Shown: piece by piece, positions 37,407-47,287 of the stretch | Layout of the letters: each line of letters starts with the position of its first letter | Position numbering within the stretch: the first letter of the stretch is position 1 | Assembly: GCA_947479055.1 (NCBI GenBank) | Contig: CANJYE010000019.1 | Span: forward strand, 1 to 59,584 | Length of the DNA: 59,584 nt | From: Erythrobacteraceae bacterium | Lineage (GTDB): Bacteria > Pseudomonadota > Alphaproteobacteria > Sphingomonadales > Sphingomonadaceae | Direction of reading: 5' to 3' | Translations under genes and position numbers: made by a program | Notes under the pieces: generated by a model | What the model was told of the DNA's origin: nothing | Database searches by the model: none | What the model saw: the letters and a program-made list of their open reading frames with translations, nothing else

Positions 37407-38141
37407 ATGAATTTCACGAAGAAAATCAGCGTGGCGTTCGCGCTTGCCACGGCGGCCATCGCCACTCCGGCGCTGGCTGACCAGATCACGCTCGACGCCA
37501 GCAATGTCGGCCAGAGCTTCAGCCTCAGCTACGATGGCTTCACCGGCGCTGGCACAATCGCCGGCCTCACCGGCACGGCCACCTTCACGCTGACGGGTGT
37601 GACTTCGACCGGCTACACCTTCGACTACAGCGTGACCAACACAAGCTCCGGCGGTGTCGATTCGCGCATTTCGAGCTTCGCGTTCAACGTCGATCCGACA
37701 ATCTCTTCGGCCAGCAGCACCGGCACTTTCGATTACTCGGTGCTGAGCTCGAATTATCCCAACGGTATCGGGACAGTCGATGTTTGCTTCAAGGGTGGCT
37801 TCAGCAACTCTTGCGGTGGCAACAGCGGCGGCGTGCTGACCGGCGATACCGGCACTGGCACCCTCACGCTGGGCTTCTCCAGTCCGGTCTCCTCGATCAC
37901 GCTCAGCGACTTCTTCAACCGCTACCAGTCGATCACCGGCGCGGGTGGCATCGGTTCGGCCAGCGGCACGGGCACGATCACCTCGACAACCAGCAGCACG
38001 ACCACATCCACCACCAGCACCACTTCGAGCACCACCGGCGGGACCGACGTTCCCGAACCGGGCCTGATGGGCATGTTCGGAGCGGGAGTGGTGGCCATGG
38101 CCATGCTGCGCCGCCGTCGGCGACTTGCCCTGGCGGCCTGA
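37407..38141 (+). CDS. PEP-CTERM sorting-domain protein
   Basis: 244 aa. Signal peptide to PALA, a Gly/Thr/Ser-rich beta domain of about 165 residues with one Cys pair (DVCFKGGFSNSCGG), an STT-repeat linker, then TGGTDVPEPGLMGMFGAGVVAMAMLRRRRRLALAA. The end is nearly the same as in the upstream gene, so the pair are paralogous in their tails. No exosortase gene is in this window. A terminator follows at 38176. Confidence 0.85.
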   Translation: MNFTKKISVAFALATAAIATPALADQITLDASNVGQSFSLSYDGFTGAGTIAGLTGTATFTLTGVTSTGYTFDYSVTNTSSGGVDSRISSFAFNVDPTISSASSTGTFDYSVLSSNYPNGIGTVDVCFKGGFSNSCGGNSGGVLTGDTGTGTLTLGFSSPVSSITLSDFFNRYQSITGAGGIGSASGTGTITSTTSSTTTSTTSTTSSTTGGTDVPEPGLMGMFGAGVVAMAMLRRRRRLALAA

Positions 38142-38175
38142 CCTTCAAGCTTCCATGTTGCAATGGAACGGCAAG

Positions 38176-38204
38176 AGCCCCTCGGGAAACCGGGGGGCTT
38201 TTTC
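38176..38204 (+). terminator. Intrinsic terminator after PEP-CTERM pair
   Basis: AGCCCCTCGG-GAAA-CCGGGGGGCT stem with a GAAA-type loop and one G-T wobble, followed by TTTTTC. The T tract is on the plus strand, and the convergent TPR lipoprotein gene stops at 38207. Confidence 0.8.
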
Positions 38205-38206
38205 GT

Positions 38207-39733
38207 TCATCCCTTGCTTGCCTTGGCCAGATGATCTGCAATGGTCCGGTTATCCGGCGCGAGCTGGGCTGCCTTGCGCAGCAGTGCAACGGCCTTCGCG
38301 CGATCTCCCCCTGTCTCAACCATCAGCCAGCCTGTGGTATCCAGCACGGAGGCATTGCCCGGTGCGAGCGCCAGCGCCTTCTGCGCAAATTCCAGTGCCC
38401 GCTTCTTGTTCCCAACCTCGCTCTGGGCATAAGCCATGTTGTTAAGCACCAGCACGTTCTTGCCGTCTGTCACTGCCAGAATGCGATCATAGGCATCGAT
38501 CGCGGCCTTCCAGTTCTTGGCCTTGAGAGCGGCATCGGCATTGCCCAACTCGCTGGCAAGGGTCTCCGGGGTCGGAAACCGCGATCGCTTGGCCAGAGTC
38601 GCAGCATCGGGATCGCCTGCGACCTTCGCCGCCTTGGCCGCAAGCGCCACTTCATCAGCCGTCGCTTCGGGCCGATCGGAAAGCGGGCGGATAGTCGCCA
38701 GCGCACCGGCGGCATCACCACCGGCCAGTTGGGCCTCAGCCAGCAATCGGCGCCCCAGCCTGTGGCCGGGTAAACGCCTCACCAGCGAATTCAGCTGTGC
38801 CTGCGCCAGTTCCACCTGCCCGTTCTTGAGCAGCGACTGGGCATAGAGAACCTGCGCATCGGTCCGGTCGGCCAGCGCGCCTTCCATCTTCTGCAGCGTG
38901 TTGCGCGCGGCCTTCCAGTCGCCCTTCTCGGCGTATGCACGGGCGAGGAGGTAGCCCACGTCCGGATCGTCCGGCGTATCGCTCGCCGCCACCTTGAGCA
39001 GCGGCTCCAGTTCGGCAATTCTGCCGAGATCGCCCAGAACCCCGGCCTTGCCGATCAACGCCGCACGGCTGCGCGGATAGAGCTTGAGTGCCTTGTCATA
39101 GGCATCGAGCGCCTGCGCAAGTTCGCCTTGCGCCGAAGTGACCGCGCCGAATGCCAGCAGCGAGTCGATCTGCTTCGGCCCTGAGACCATGGCCTGATCG
39201 GCGAGCTTGCGGGCCCCGGCCCGGTCTCCCAGCGTCAGCTTGAAGCGGGCAAAATCGGCGTAAAGCCGGGTCTTGTCACCCTCGGCATCGAGCCCCTTGG
39301 CAAAGGCATCGGCAGCGGAGGCCATGTCATCCAGCCCGATCTCGGCCAGGGCCCTGATCCGCATCGCAGGTGCAGTGGCGAGCCCGTCGATCCGTGCCAG
39401 CGCATCCTTGAATTGGCCTTTGAGCAGTTGCGCCTCGCCATAGAGTATGGCCCCATCCTGCGGCAGCTTGTTCAACCGCGTGAGCTGGTCCAGCGCAACG
39501 ATTGCGCCTTCGCCGTCCGCGAGCTCAAGCTGCGTGCGTGCGAGCAGTGCCAGCATCGTCGCATTGTTGGGTTCCTCGCGCAGGGCAGAAGTCAGGTTGA
39601 TCCGCGCCGTGGTGTATTCATGCGCGGCAAAGGCCTTCTGAGCCTGGGCAAACTGCTCCTGCGGGTTGGCGCCGCAAGCAGTAAGGAGAGCGGCGCCGAC
39701 CAGCGGCAGAGCGAAGCGATAGGGTTTTCTCAT
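38207..39733 (-). CDS. TPR-repeat lipoprotein (PrsT-like, short)
   Basis: 508 aa. Signal peptide with lipobox LLTAC near residue 20, then roughly a dozen TPR-like helical repeats (for example ARINLTSALREEPNNATMLALLARTQLELAD). The layout, a secreted TPR lipoprotein beside PEP-CTERM genes, resembles PrsT of the PEP-CTERM system, but PrsT is nearly twice as long. It may instead be a general outer-membrane assembly or polysaccharide-export partner. Converges on the PEP-CTERM pair. Confidence 0.75.
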   Translation of the reverse strand: MRKPYRFALPLVGAALLTACGANPQEQFAQAQKAFAAHEYTTARINLTSALREEPNNATMLALLARTQLELADGEGAIVALDQLTRLNKLPQDGAILYGEAQLLKGQFKDALARIDGLATAPAMRIRALAEIGLDDMASAADAFAKGLDAEGDKTRLYADFARFKLTLGDRAGARKLADQAMVSGPKQIDSLLAFGAVTSAQGELAQALDAYDKALKLYPRSRAALIGKAGVLGDLGRIAELEPLLKVAASDTPDDPDVGYLLARAYAEKGDWKAARNTLQKMEGALADRTDAQVLYAQSLLKNGQVELAQAQLNSLVRRLPGHRLGRRLLAEAQLAGGDAAGALATIRPLSDRPEATADEVALAAKAAKVAGDPDAATLAKRSRFPTPETLASELGNADAALKAKNWKAAIDAYDRILAVTDGKNVLVLNNMAYAQSEVGNKKRALEFAQKALALAPGNASVLDTTGWLMVETGGDRAKAVALLRKAAQLAPDNRTIADHLAKASKG

Positions 39734-39832
39734 GCAGCCCGATTAGCACGGATTCCTGAAATTTCGGTGAAGCTGGTCTTTCTGCGTCATGCCCGCTAAG
39801 GGGCCGGGCCTGTCAATCATGCGGAGTTTTCG

Positions 39833-40933
39833 ATGGGTTTCCGTTGCGGAATCGTGGGCCTGCCCAATGTCGGCAAATCGACCTTGTTCAATGCGCTGAC
39901 CGAAACACAGGCTGCGCAGGCAGCCAATTACCCGTTCTGCACGATCGAGCCGAATGTCGGCCAGGTCGGCGTGCCCGATCCGCGGCTGGATGAACTGGCC
40001 CGGATTGCCGGCAGCCAGAAAATCATCCCGACCCAGCTGGGCTTCGTTGATATCGCGGGCCTCGTGCGCGGTGCGTCCAAGGGAGAAGGGCTCGGCAACC
40101 AGTTCCTCGGCAATATCCGCGAGGTGGACGCCATCGTCCATGTGCTGCGCTGCTTCGAAAATGACGACATCCAGCATGTCGACAACAGGATCGATCCGAT
40201 CTCGGACGCGGAAACGGTCGAGACCGAGCTGATGCTGTCGGACCTCGAAAGCCTCGAAAAGCGCGTTCCGGCCGCACAGAAAAAGGCCGCACAGGGCGAC
40301 AAGGAGGCGAAGATCACCGCCTCGGTCCTCGGCCAGGCGCTCGACCTGCTGCGCGAAGGCAAGCCCGCCCGGCTGACTGTGCCCAAGGACGAGGAAGAAC
40401 AGCGCGTGTTCGCGCAGGCGCAGCTGATCACCGCCAAGCCGGTGCTCTATGTCTGCAATGTCGAGGAAGAATGCGCCGCAACCGGCAATGCCTTCTCGGA
40501 AAGGGTGTTTGAAAAGGCCAGGTCAGAAGGTGCCAACGCCGTCATCGTCTCCGCCGCGATCGAGAGCGAACTGGTGGGGATGGAGCCGGATGAACGGCTG
40601 GTGTTCCTTGAGGAAATGGGCTTGCACGAAACCGGCCTCGCCCGGATCATCCGCTCGGGCTATGATCTACTCCACCTCATCACCTTCTTCACCGTCGGCC
40701 CCAAGGAAGCGCGGGCATGGACCGTGCACAAGGGCGCCAAAGGACCGGACGCGGCGGGCGAGATCCACTCCGACATGCAGCGCGGCTTCATCAGGGCCGA
40801 AACCATAGCCTATGCCGACTATGTCGCGCTGGGCGGGGAAAACGGCGCGAAGGAAGCCGGCAAGCTGCGGCAGGAAGGCAAGGAATATGTCGTGCAGGAC
40901 GGCGACGTGCTGCATTTCAAGTTCAATGTTTAG
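39833..40933 (+). CDS. ychF: Redox-regulated ATPase YchF
   Basis: 366 aa. Obg-family P loop GLPNVGKSTLFNAL near residue 9, DIAGLVRGASKGEGLGNQFL (switch II) near 72, C-terminal TGS/YchF domain KEARAWTVHKG...GFIRAETIAYADY. It prefers ATP over GTP and associates with ribosomes. Full length. Confidence 0.96.
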   Translation: MGFRCGIVGLPNVGKSTLFNALTETQAAQAANYPFCTIEPNVGQVGVPDPRLDELARIAGSQKIIPTQLGFVDIAGLVRGASKGEGLGNQFLGNIREVDAIVHVLRCFENDDIQHVDNRIDPISDAETVETELMLSDLESLEKRVPAAQKKAAQGDKEAKITASVLGQALDLLREGKPARLTVPKDEEEQRVFAQAQLITAKPVLYVCNVEEECAATGNAFSERVFEKARSEGANAVIVSAAIESELVGMEPDERLVFLEEMGLHETGLARIIRSGYDLLHLITFFTVGPKEARAWTVHKGAKGPDAAGEIHSDMQRGFIRAETIAYADYVALGGENGAKEAGKLRQEGKEYVVQDGDVLHFKFNV

Positions 40934-40956
40934 GATTGCGGGCGTATGATTGCGCC

Positions 40957-41283
40957 ATGATACGCAACTGGCTCGCCCTGGTTCTGGTCCTCGCGCTGGC
41001 GCTGTCTTCGGCGCTGGTGCCTCATGAGCCTGTGCCGGCGACCAGCCACGTGGCCGCCACGCATATGCATGGCCACGCCATGAACGGTGGTGCGCCCAGC
41101 CATTCGCAGTCCGATCATCAGGGCGCGCAGCATGGTTGCATTGGCTGCATCGCTCCTTTCTCCACTCCGGCGATTGCGCCCGCCCCCGTTCGCGTCGTGG
41201 CAATGGTGCCGCCATCATGGGTGCCGCATGCCCTGCCCTCGCGGCAGGATGGCCCGGAAACGCCCCCTCCCCGAAGCGCCTGA
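40957..41283 (+). CDS. Small exported His/Met-rich protein (DUF2946-like)
   Basis: 108 aa. Signal-anchor-like N-terminus IRNWLALVLVLALALSSALV, then a His/Met-rich stretch HMHGHAMNGG...HGCIGCIAP with a Cys pair, and a Pro-rich tail. This pattern is like small copper-associated proteins (DUF2946). It starts 23 bases after ychF and ends 57 bases before a Met/His-rich barrel gene, so the two are probably cotranscribed. Confidence 0.6.
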   Translation: MIRNWLALVLVLALALSSALVPHEPVPATSHVAATHMHGHAMNGGAPSHSQSDHQGAQHGCIGCIAPFSTPAIAPAPVRVVAMVPPSWVPHALPSRQDGPETPPPRSA

Positions 41284-41340
41284 TTGCGTGACGTGCCGCC
41301 CACTGGAGCGGCGACCATTCTGCAATTCAGGATCACAACG

Positions 41341-42705
41341 ATGAAACACTCTTACTTGCTGGCGCTCGCCTGCGCCACTTCGCTTGCCACCCCTGCATTC
41401 GCGCAGGAGCAGGACCATTCCGGCATGGATATGGACATGCCGGGGATGGATATGTCAGGCCATGACGATAAGAAGTCTGTCAGCAAAAATGCGATGAGGA
41501 TGCCGACCGACGACGATTGCTGGAACCACGTGCCGGACATCCCGTTCGTTCATATTGAAAAATGCCGTTCGATCTGGCCATCCTCCGAAGGCTCCGGCAC
41601 GGCTCGCCTGCCCGGCAACGAAGACTCCATGCGCGGCCATCACGTCATGGCCGGTGAGTGGATGCTGATGCTCCACGGCTCCGTCTCCGCGCAATACACC
41701 AAGGTCACCGGCCCGCGCGGCGATGACAAGCTCTATGCCACCTCGATGGCCATGCTCACCGCCGAGCGGCAGACGGACTGGGGCCGGGTGCGGTTCATTT
41801 CCATGTTCAGTCTCGAACCGCTGATGAAGAACCGCGGCTATCCCAACCTGTTCGCCACCGGCGAAACGGCAGGCGGGCTGCCGATCGTCGACCGGCAGCA
41901 TCCGCACGATCTGTTCATGGAACTGTCGGCGCGGGTCGATGTGAACGTCGCCGATGATACCACCCTGTTCCTCTACGGCGGCCCGGTGGGCGAACCGGCG
42001 CTTGGCCCCAGCGCTTTCATGCATCGAGGGTCAGCCCGTTATAATCCCGAGCCGCCGATCACCCACCACTGGTTCGATTCCACCCATATCACCTATGGCG
42101 TGGTCACGGCGGGAATCGCCACGCGGCACTTCCAGCTGGAAAGCTCGGTCTTCACCGGGCGCGAGCCGGACGAGCGGCGCTGGAACATCGAGAAGCCCCG
42201 CTTCGACAGCTGGGCGGTGCGGGCGACGTTCAATCCTTCACCCAGCTGGGCGCTGCAGGCCTCCTACGGCGAATTGAAGCAGCCCGAGAGCACCCATCCT
42301 GGCGAAAACGAACACCGCACCACGCTGAGTGCGCATTATGCCAACGGCAGCGGCCTGTCCGCCATGGCGGCCTTCAGCGCCAAGAAGCGCGTTCCCGGCA
42401 CCACCAGCACCGCCTGGCTGGGCGAAGTCAACTGGGACATCGACAACGCCAACACGCTGTTCGGCCGAGCCGAGAATGTCGCCAATGACGAGCTGTTTCC
42501 CGACCATGACGATCCGCTGCATGATCGCTCGTTCCGGGTCAGCAAGTTTCAGATCGGTTATGCCCGGCGCGTTCCGCTGGGGCCGTTCGAACTGGCACTG
42601 GGCGGCACTGTTGCAACCTACGCCAAGCCCAACGCGCTGGACGCACCCTATGGGCGGCATCCGATGGGCTATACGCTGTTCGCGAAACTGAGTTTGGTGG
42701 AGTAG
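41341..42705 (+). CDS. Met/His-rich outer-membrane-type barrel protein, copper-linked
   Basis: 454 aa from the ATG at 41341. Signal peptide to AFA, then a metal-binding-like segment QDHSGMDMDMPGMDMSGHDD reminiscent of CopB and related copper proteins. The remaining ~400 residues are amphipathic beta strands ending in an aromatic-rich C-terminus (YTLFAKLSLVE), as for an outer-membrane barrel, but not the CopB domain as I know it. Probably exported with the small gene upstream and involved in copper handling; this is inferred. Confidence 0.6.
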   Translation: MKHSYLLALACATSLATPAFAQEQDHSGMDMDMPGMDMSGHDDKKSVSKNAMRMPTDDDCWNHVPDIPFVHIEKCRSIWPSSEGSGTARLPGNEDSMRGHHVMAGEWMLMLHGSVSAQYTKVTGPRGDDKLYATSMAMLTAERQTDWGRVRFISMFSLEPLMKNRGYPNLFATGETAGGLPIVDRQHPHDLFMELSARVDVNVADDTTLFLYGGPVGEPALGPSAFMHRGSARYNPEPPITHHWFDSTHITYGVVTAGIATRHFQLESSVFTGREPDERRWNIEKPRFDSWAVRATFNPSPSWALQASYGELKQPESTHPGENEHRTTLSAHYANGSGLSAMAAFSAKKRVPGTTSTAWLGEVNWDIDNANTLFGRAENVANDELFPDHDDPLHDRSFRVSKFQIGYARRVPLGPFELALGGTVATYAKPNALDAPYGRHPMGYTLFAKLSLVE

Positions 42706-42708
42706 CGG

Positions 42709-44529
42709 CTACTTGCGCCCGAACAGCTTCTCGATGTCGCCATGGGCGAGCTTCACCCAGGTGGGCCGCCCATGGTTGCATTGGCCCGAACGCGGCGTGC
42801 GCTCCATCTCGCGCAGCAGCGCGTTCATTTCCGCGACTGACAATGTCCGCCCGGCCCGCACCGAGCCGCGGCAGGCCATGGTCGCCAGCACATGCTCGAT
42901 CCGTTCCTCCAGCAGCAGCGCAGCCCCGTTCTGGGCGAGATCGTCGGCCAGATCCTGCAACAGGGCGTGCGGATCGCCCTGTGCCAGCGCGGCGGGCATG
43001 GCGCGGACCAGCATGGCGGAGGGGCCAAACCGTTCCAGCGTGAGGCCGAAAGCCGCGAATTGTTCCACCTGCGCTTCCAGCCGGTCGCAGTCGGGTTCGG
43101 CCAGTTCGACCACCTCGGGCATCAGCAAGGCTTGGCTTGCAGCCACCCCATCGCCCGCCCCGGCGGCGCGCAACCGTTCCAGCACGAGCCGTTCATGCGC
43201 AGCGTGCTGGTCGACGATCACCAGGCCATCGGCGGCTTCGGCGACGATATAGGTGTTGGCCACCTGCCCGCGCGCAACGCCGAGCGGAAAATGTTCCGCT
43301 CCTTCCTCCAGCGGCGCGGCCTGTTCGGCCCGGCCGGAGGGTGCGGCCATCACTTCGCCTTCATAGCCCTTCCACGCCTGCCCGGCCTCGCTCACCCGCA
43401 GGCGGGGCGCGGACCAGTCGCGACCGGTGAAGATCGAGCGAAGTGCTGGGGCGGTTTCTGCCTGATCGCCCTCGCGCACCCAGCGGTCCATCGCTGCCTG
43501 CGCCGGGGCCTGCGTGGTGCGGCGGTCACCGCCCGCCAGCGCCTCGCGCAGGCCGGAGACAATGAACCCGCGCACCCCGACGGGATCGCGGAAACGGACT
43601 TCGGTCTTGGCCGGGTGGACGTTGACGTCCACTTCCCCCGGCGGAATGGTCAGGAACAGCGCCAGCACCGCGTGCCGGTCACGCGCCAGCATGTCGGCAT
43701 AGGCCCCGCGCACCGCCCCTGCCAGCAGCCGGTCCTTGACCGGGCGACCATTGACGAACAGGTACTGGTGATCGGCCACGCCGCGATTGTAGGTCGGCAG
43801 GCCGGCCACGCCGCCAAGGTGCATGCCTTCCCGCTCAAGGCCGATCGCCACGGCATTGTCGGCCAGCTCACGCGCAATCAGCTGGGCCACACGCGGCTCC
43901 AGCCCTTCCCCGCCCTGCACTGACAGCACGCGCCGTCCGTCATGTTCGAGCACGAAGCCGACATCCGGCCGGGCCATGGCAAGTCGGCGGACCACATCGA
44001 GGCAGGCGGCATATTCACTGCGGGCCGAGCGCAGGAACTTGCGCCGGGCGGGCACCTTGGCGAACAAGCGTTCGACCCGCACCCGCGTTCCGGGTGGCAG
44101 CGCGGCAGGGCCTTCCTCTGCCAGCGCGCCATGATCGACCACCCGCCGCCAGCCCTGATCTGCTCCAATCGGGCGACTCTCCAGCGTCAGACGGGCCACG
44201 CTGGCGATGGAAGGCAGTGCTTCCCCCCGGAAGCCGAGCGTGGCAACCAGCTCGATCGCCCCATCTTCCCCGACAAGACTCTCGGGCAGTTTGGACGTGG
44301 CATGGCGTTCCAGCGCCAGTTCCATCTCCGCCGGGGACATGCCGCAGCCGTCGTCGGTCACCTCGACCAGCGAGAGCCCGCCTTCACCTAGCCTGACCGC
44401 GATCCGAGTAGAACCGGCATCCACCGCATTTTCAATCAGTTCCTTCAGCGCGGCAGCCGGGCGTTCGACCACCTCGCCGGCGGCGATGCGATTGACCAGG
44501 GTCTCGGGAAGGCGCCGAATGGTGGGCAT
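42709..44529 (-). CDS. mutL: DNA mismatch repair protein MutL
   Basis: 606 aa. N-terminal GHKL ATPase: ELIENAVDAGSTRI near 31, DDGCGM near 58, GFRGEALPSIASVA near 98. The C-terminal part has DQHAAHERLVLE, matching the DQHA(X)2E(X)4E endonuclease motif, and QCNHGRP near the end (the C-x-HGRP motif), so this MutL is likely a nicking enzyme. Stop is four bases from the convergent barrel gene. Confidence 0.95.
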   Translation of the reverse strand: MPTIRRLPETLVNRIAAGEVVERPAAALKELIENAVDAGSTRIAVRLGEGGLSLVEVTDDGCGMSPAEMELALERHATSKLPESLVGEDGAIELVATLGFRGEALPSIASVARLTLESRPIGADQGWRRVVDHGALAEEGPAALPPGTRVRVERLFAKVPARRKFLRSARSEYAACLDVVRRLAMARPDVGFVLEHDGRRVLSVQGGEGLEPRVAQLIARELADNAVAIGLEREGMHLGGVAGLPTYNRGVADHQYLFVNGRPVKDRLLAGAVRGAYADMLARDRHAVLALFLTIPPGEVDVNVHPAKTEVRFRDPVGVRGFIVSGLREALAGGDRRTTQAPAQAAMDRWVREGDQAETAPALRSIFTGRDWSAPRLRVSEAGQAWKGYEGEVMAAPSGRAEQAAPLEEGAEHFPLGVARGQVANTYIVAEAADGLVIVDQHAAHERLVLERLRAAGAGDGVAASQALLMPEVVELAEPDCDRLEAQVEQFAAFGLTLERFGPSAMLVRAMPAALAQGDPHALLQDLADDLAQNGAALLLEERIEHVLATMACRGSVRAGRTLSVAEMNALLREMERTPRSGQCNHGRPTWVKLAHGDIEKLFGRK

Positions 44530-44684
44530 GGCCGGACCCTACGCCGACTTGCCGAAATTTTCGAGACGAGCGGTGCAAATCTGTCGGCGCTATCGACACA
44601 ATTTTTTGGCCTTTGCGCATGGGTTCCGCTAAGGGACCGACCAGCCAACCCCCAGACAAGCCCCGCGCCCCACAAGGGCCCTGA

Positions 44685-45749
<1,065 letters not shown>

Positions 45750-45767
45750 CCGCAGGAGCAGGGCCCT

Positions 45768-46733
45768 ATGGCGCCGCCGACAACCAGGCGCTCGGGCTTC
45801 TCGCGTAGGGCGCAATATGGCGTGTTCACCGGCTATGTGCTGGCGGGCAGCGGCGCGCTGGTGGGTGCGATCCTGCTGGGCATCTCGCTGGTTCATCCTT
45901 CGGCCTTTGCCGGGCTGCGCAGTTCGGCCAGCGATGTGACCGAACCGGTGGCCCAGGCCACGGCGGCCGGGCGGACCGAGCGGCAGGGGCTGATCGAAAC
46001 CGTTTCCGCCTATATCGCCGCCGGCAGCAAGAACGCGGAATTGCGTCAGGAACTGAAGATCGCCCGCGTGAGGCTAGCCGAAGCGCGCGCGATCAGGGTG
46101 GAAAATGACCGCCTCAAGGCCATGCTCGGGCTGGTCAACGAGGATCCTCACCCGATCGCTACCGCCCGCCTGATCGGCTCGACCGCGTCCAGCACCCGGC
46201 GCTTCGCCTATATCTCCGCCGGACGCGAGCAGGGCGTGCTGCCCGGGATGCCGGTCCGTTCCCCTACCGGACTGGTCGGCAGGGTGTTCGAGGCCGGCCG
46301 CCACAGCGCGCGGGTGCTGCTGCTGACCGATAGCGAAAGCATGGTTCCCGTCCGCCGGTCGACCGACAATGTCGTCGCCTTCGCCGAAGGGCGGGCGGAT
46401 GGCACCTTGCGGCTGCGGCTGATCAATCTCGGGATCAATCCGATCAAGACCGGCGATGTCTTCGTTACCTCCGGCGCGGGCGGACTGTTCCGGCCCGGCA
46501 TCGCCGTGGCAGTGGTCAGCCGGACCACCCGCGACGGCGGGATCGCCCGGGTGCTGAGCGATCCGATCGCCACCAGCTTCGTCGTGGTTGATCCGGTCTG
46601 GCATGTCGAGGCAGCGAAGCTGCTGGCCGCCCCGTCGCCCGGCCCAACCACACCGGCCAAGCGCGCCAAGCCAAAATCTGTCCCGGTTCCGACCGCGCCA
46701 GCGGCACCTGCTCCTGCCCCGGCCGCGCAATGA
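45768..46733 (+). CDS. mreC: Rod-shape-determining protein MreC
   Basis: 321 aa. One N-terminal transmembrane helix (YVLAGSGALVGAILLGISLV), a coiled coil (LRQELKIARVRLAEARAIRVENDRLKAML), then the beta domain with ARLIGSTAS, PVRSPTGLVGRV and TSGAGGLFRPG. Pro/Ala-rich C-terminus. Its stop overlaps mreD by four bases. Confidence 0.92.
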   Translation: MAPPTTRRSGFSRRAQYGVFTGYVLAGSGALVGAILLGISLVHPSAFAGLRSSASDVTEPVAQATAAGRTERQGLIETVSAYIAAGSKNAELRQELKIARVRLAEARAIRVENDRLKAMLGLVNEDPHPIATARLIGSTASSTRRFAYISAGREQGVLPGMPVRSPTGLVGRVFEAGRHSARVLLLTDSESMVPVRRSTDNVVAFAEGRADGTLRLRLINLGINPIKTGDVFVTSGAGGLFRPGIAVAVVSRTTRDGGIARVLSDPIATSFVVVDPVWHVEAAKLLAAPSPGPTTPAKRAKPKSVPVPTAPAAPAPAPAAQ

Positions 46734-47287
46734 TCGACCAGCTCAACCCGAATTCGCGGCGCGACCGCTTCGGCAGCAAGATCAATCGTTCTCATTCACC
46801 ACTGCTGGCCTTTGCCACGCCGTGGCTGATGATCATGGTCGGTTCCTATCTGCCAGTGCTGCCGATGGTGGCGGGTTACCCTTATGTCCCACCGCTCGGC
46901 TATCTGCTGCTGTTGTCATGGCGGATGATCCGGCCCGGCGTGCTGCCTTTGTGGGCCGGGATTCCACTGGGGCTGGTTGACGATTTGTTCAGCGGCCAGC
47001 CCTTTGGCAGCGCTGTGCTGCTGTGGTCGCTCAGCCTGCTGGCGATCGAGGGGCTGGAGGAACGCTTTCCCTGGCGCGGTTTCATGGAAGACTGGGTCAC
47101 CGCCGCCGTGCTGGTCACGCTAACGCTGGCCTTTGGCGCAGTCTTCGCGGGAACGGGCGGGCTGGACGACCGATTGCCGCTGATCGCGCCGCAGGTCTTG
47201 CTGTCGATGCTGCTGTTCCCCATGATCGGGCGCATGGTAGCCCGCTTCGATCGCCTGCGCCTGCTCAGGATCCGGACCATCGACTGA
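46730..47287 (+). CDS. mreD: Rod-shape-determining protein MreD
   Basis: 185 aa. Five or six hydrophobic helices, including PWLMIMVGSYLPVLPMV and GIPLGLVDDLFSGQPFGSAVLLWSLSLL, the conserved MreD core. The start overlaps mreC (ATGA) and the stop shares a base with the start of mrdA (TGATG). Confidence 0.9.
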   Translation: MIDQLNPNSRRDRFGSKINRSHSPLLAFATPWLMIMVGSYLPVLPMVAGYPYVPPLGYLLLLSWRMIRPGVLPLWAGIPLGLVDDLFSGQPFGSAVLLWSLSLLAIEGLEERFPWRGFMEDWVTAAVLVTLTLAFGAVFAGTGGLDDRLPLIAPQVLLSMLLFPMIGRMVARFDRLRLLRIRTID

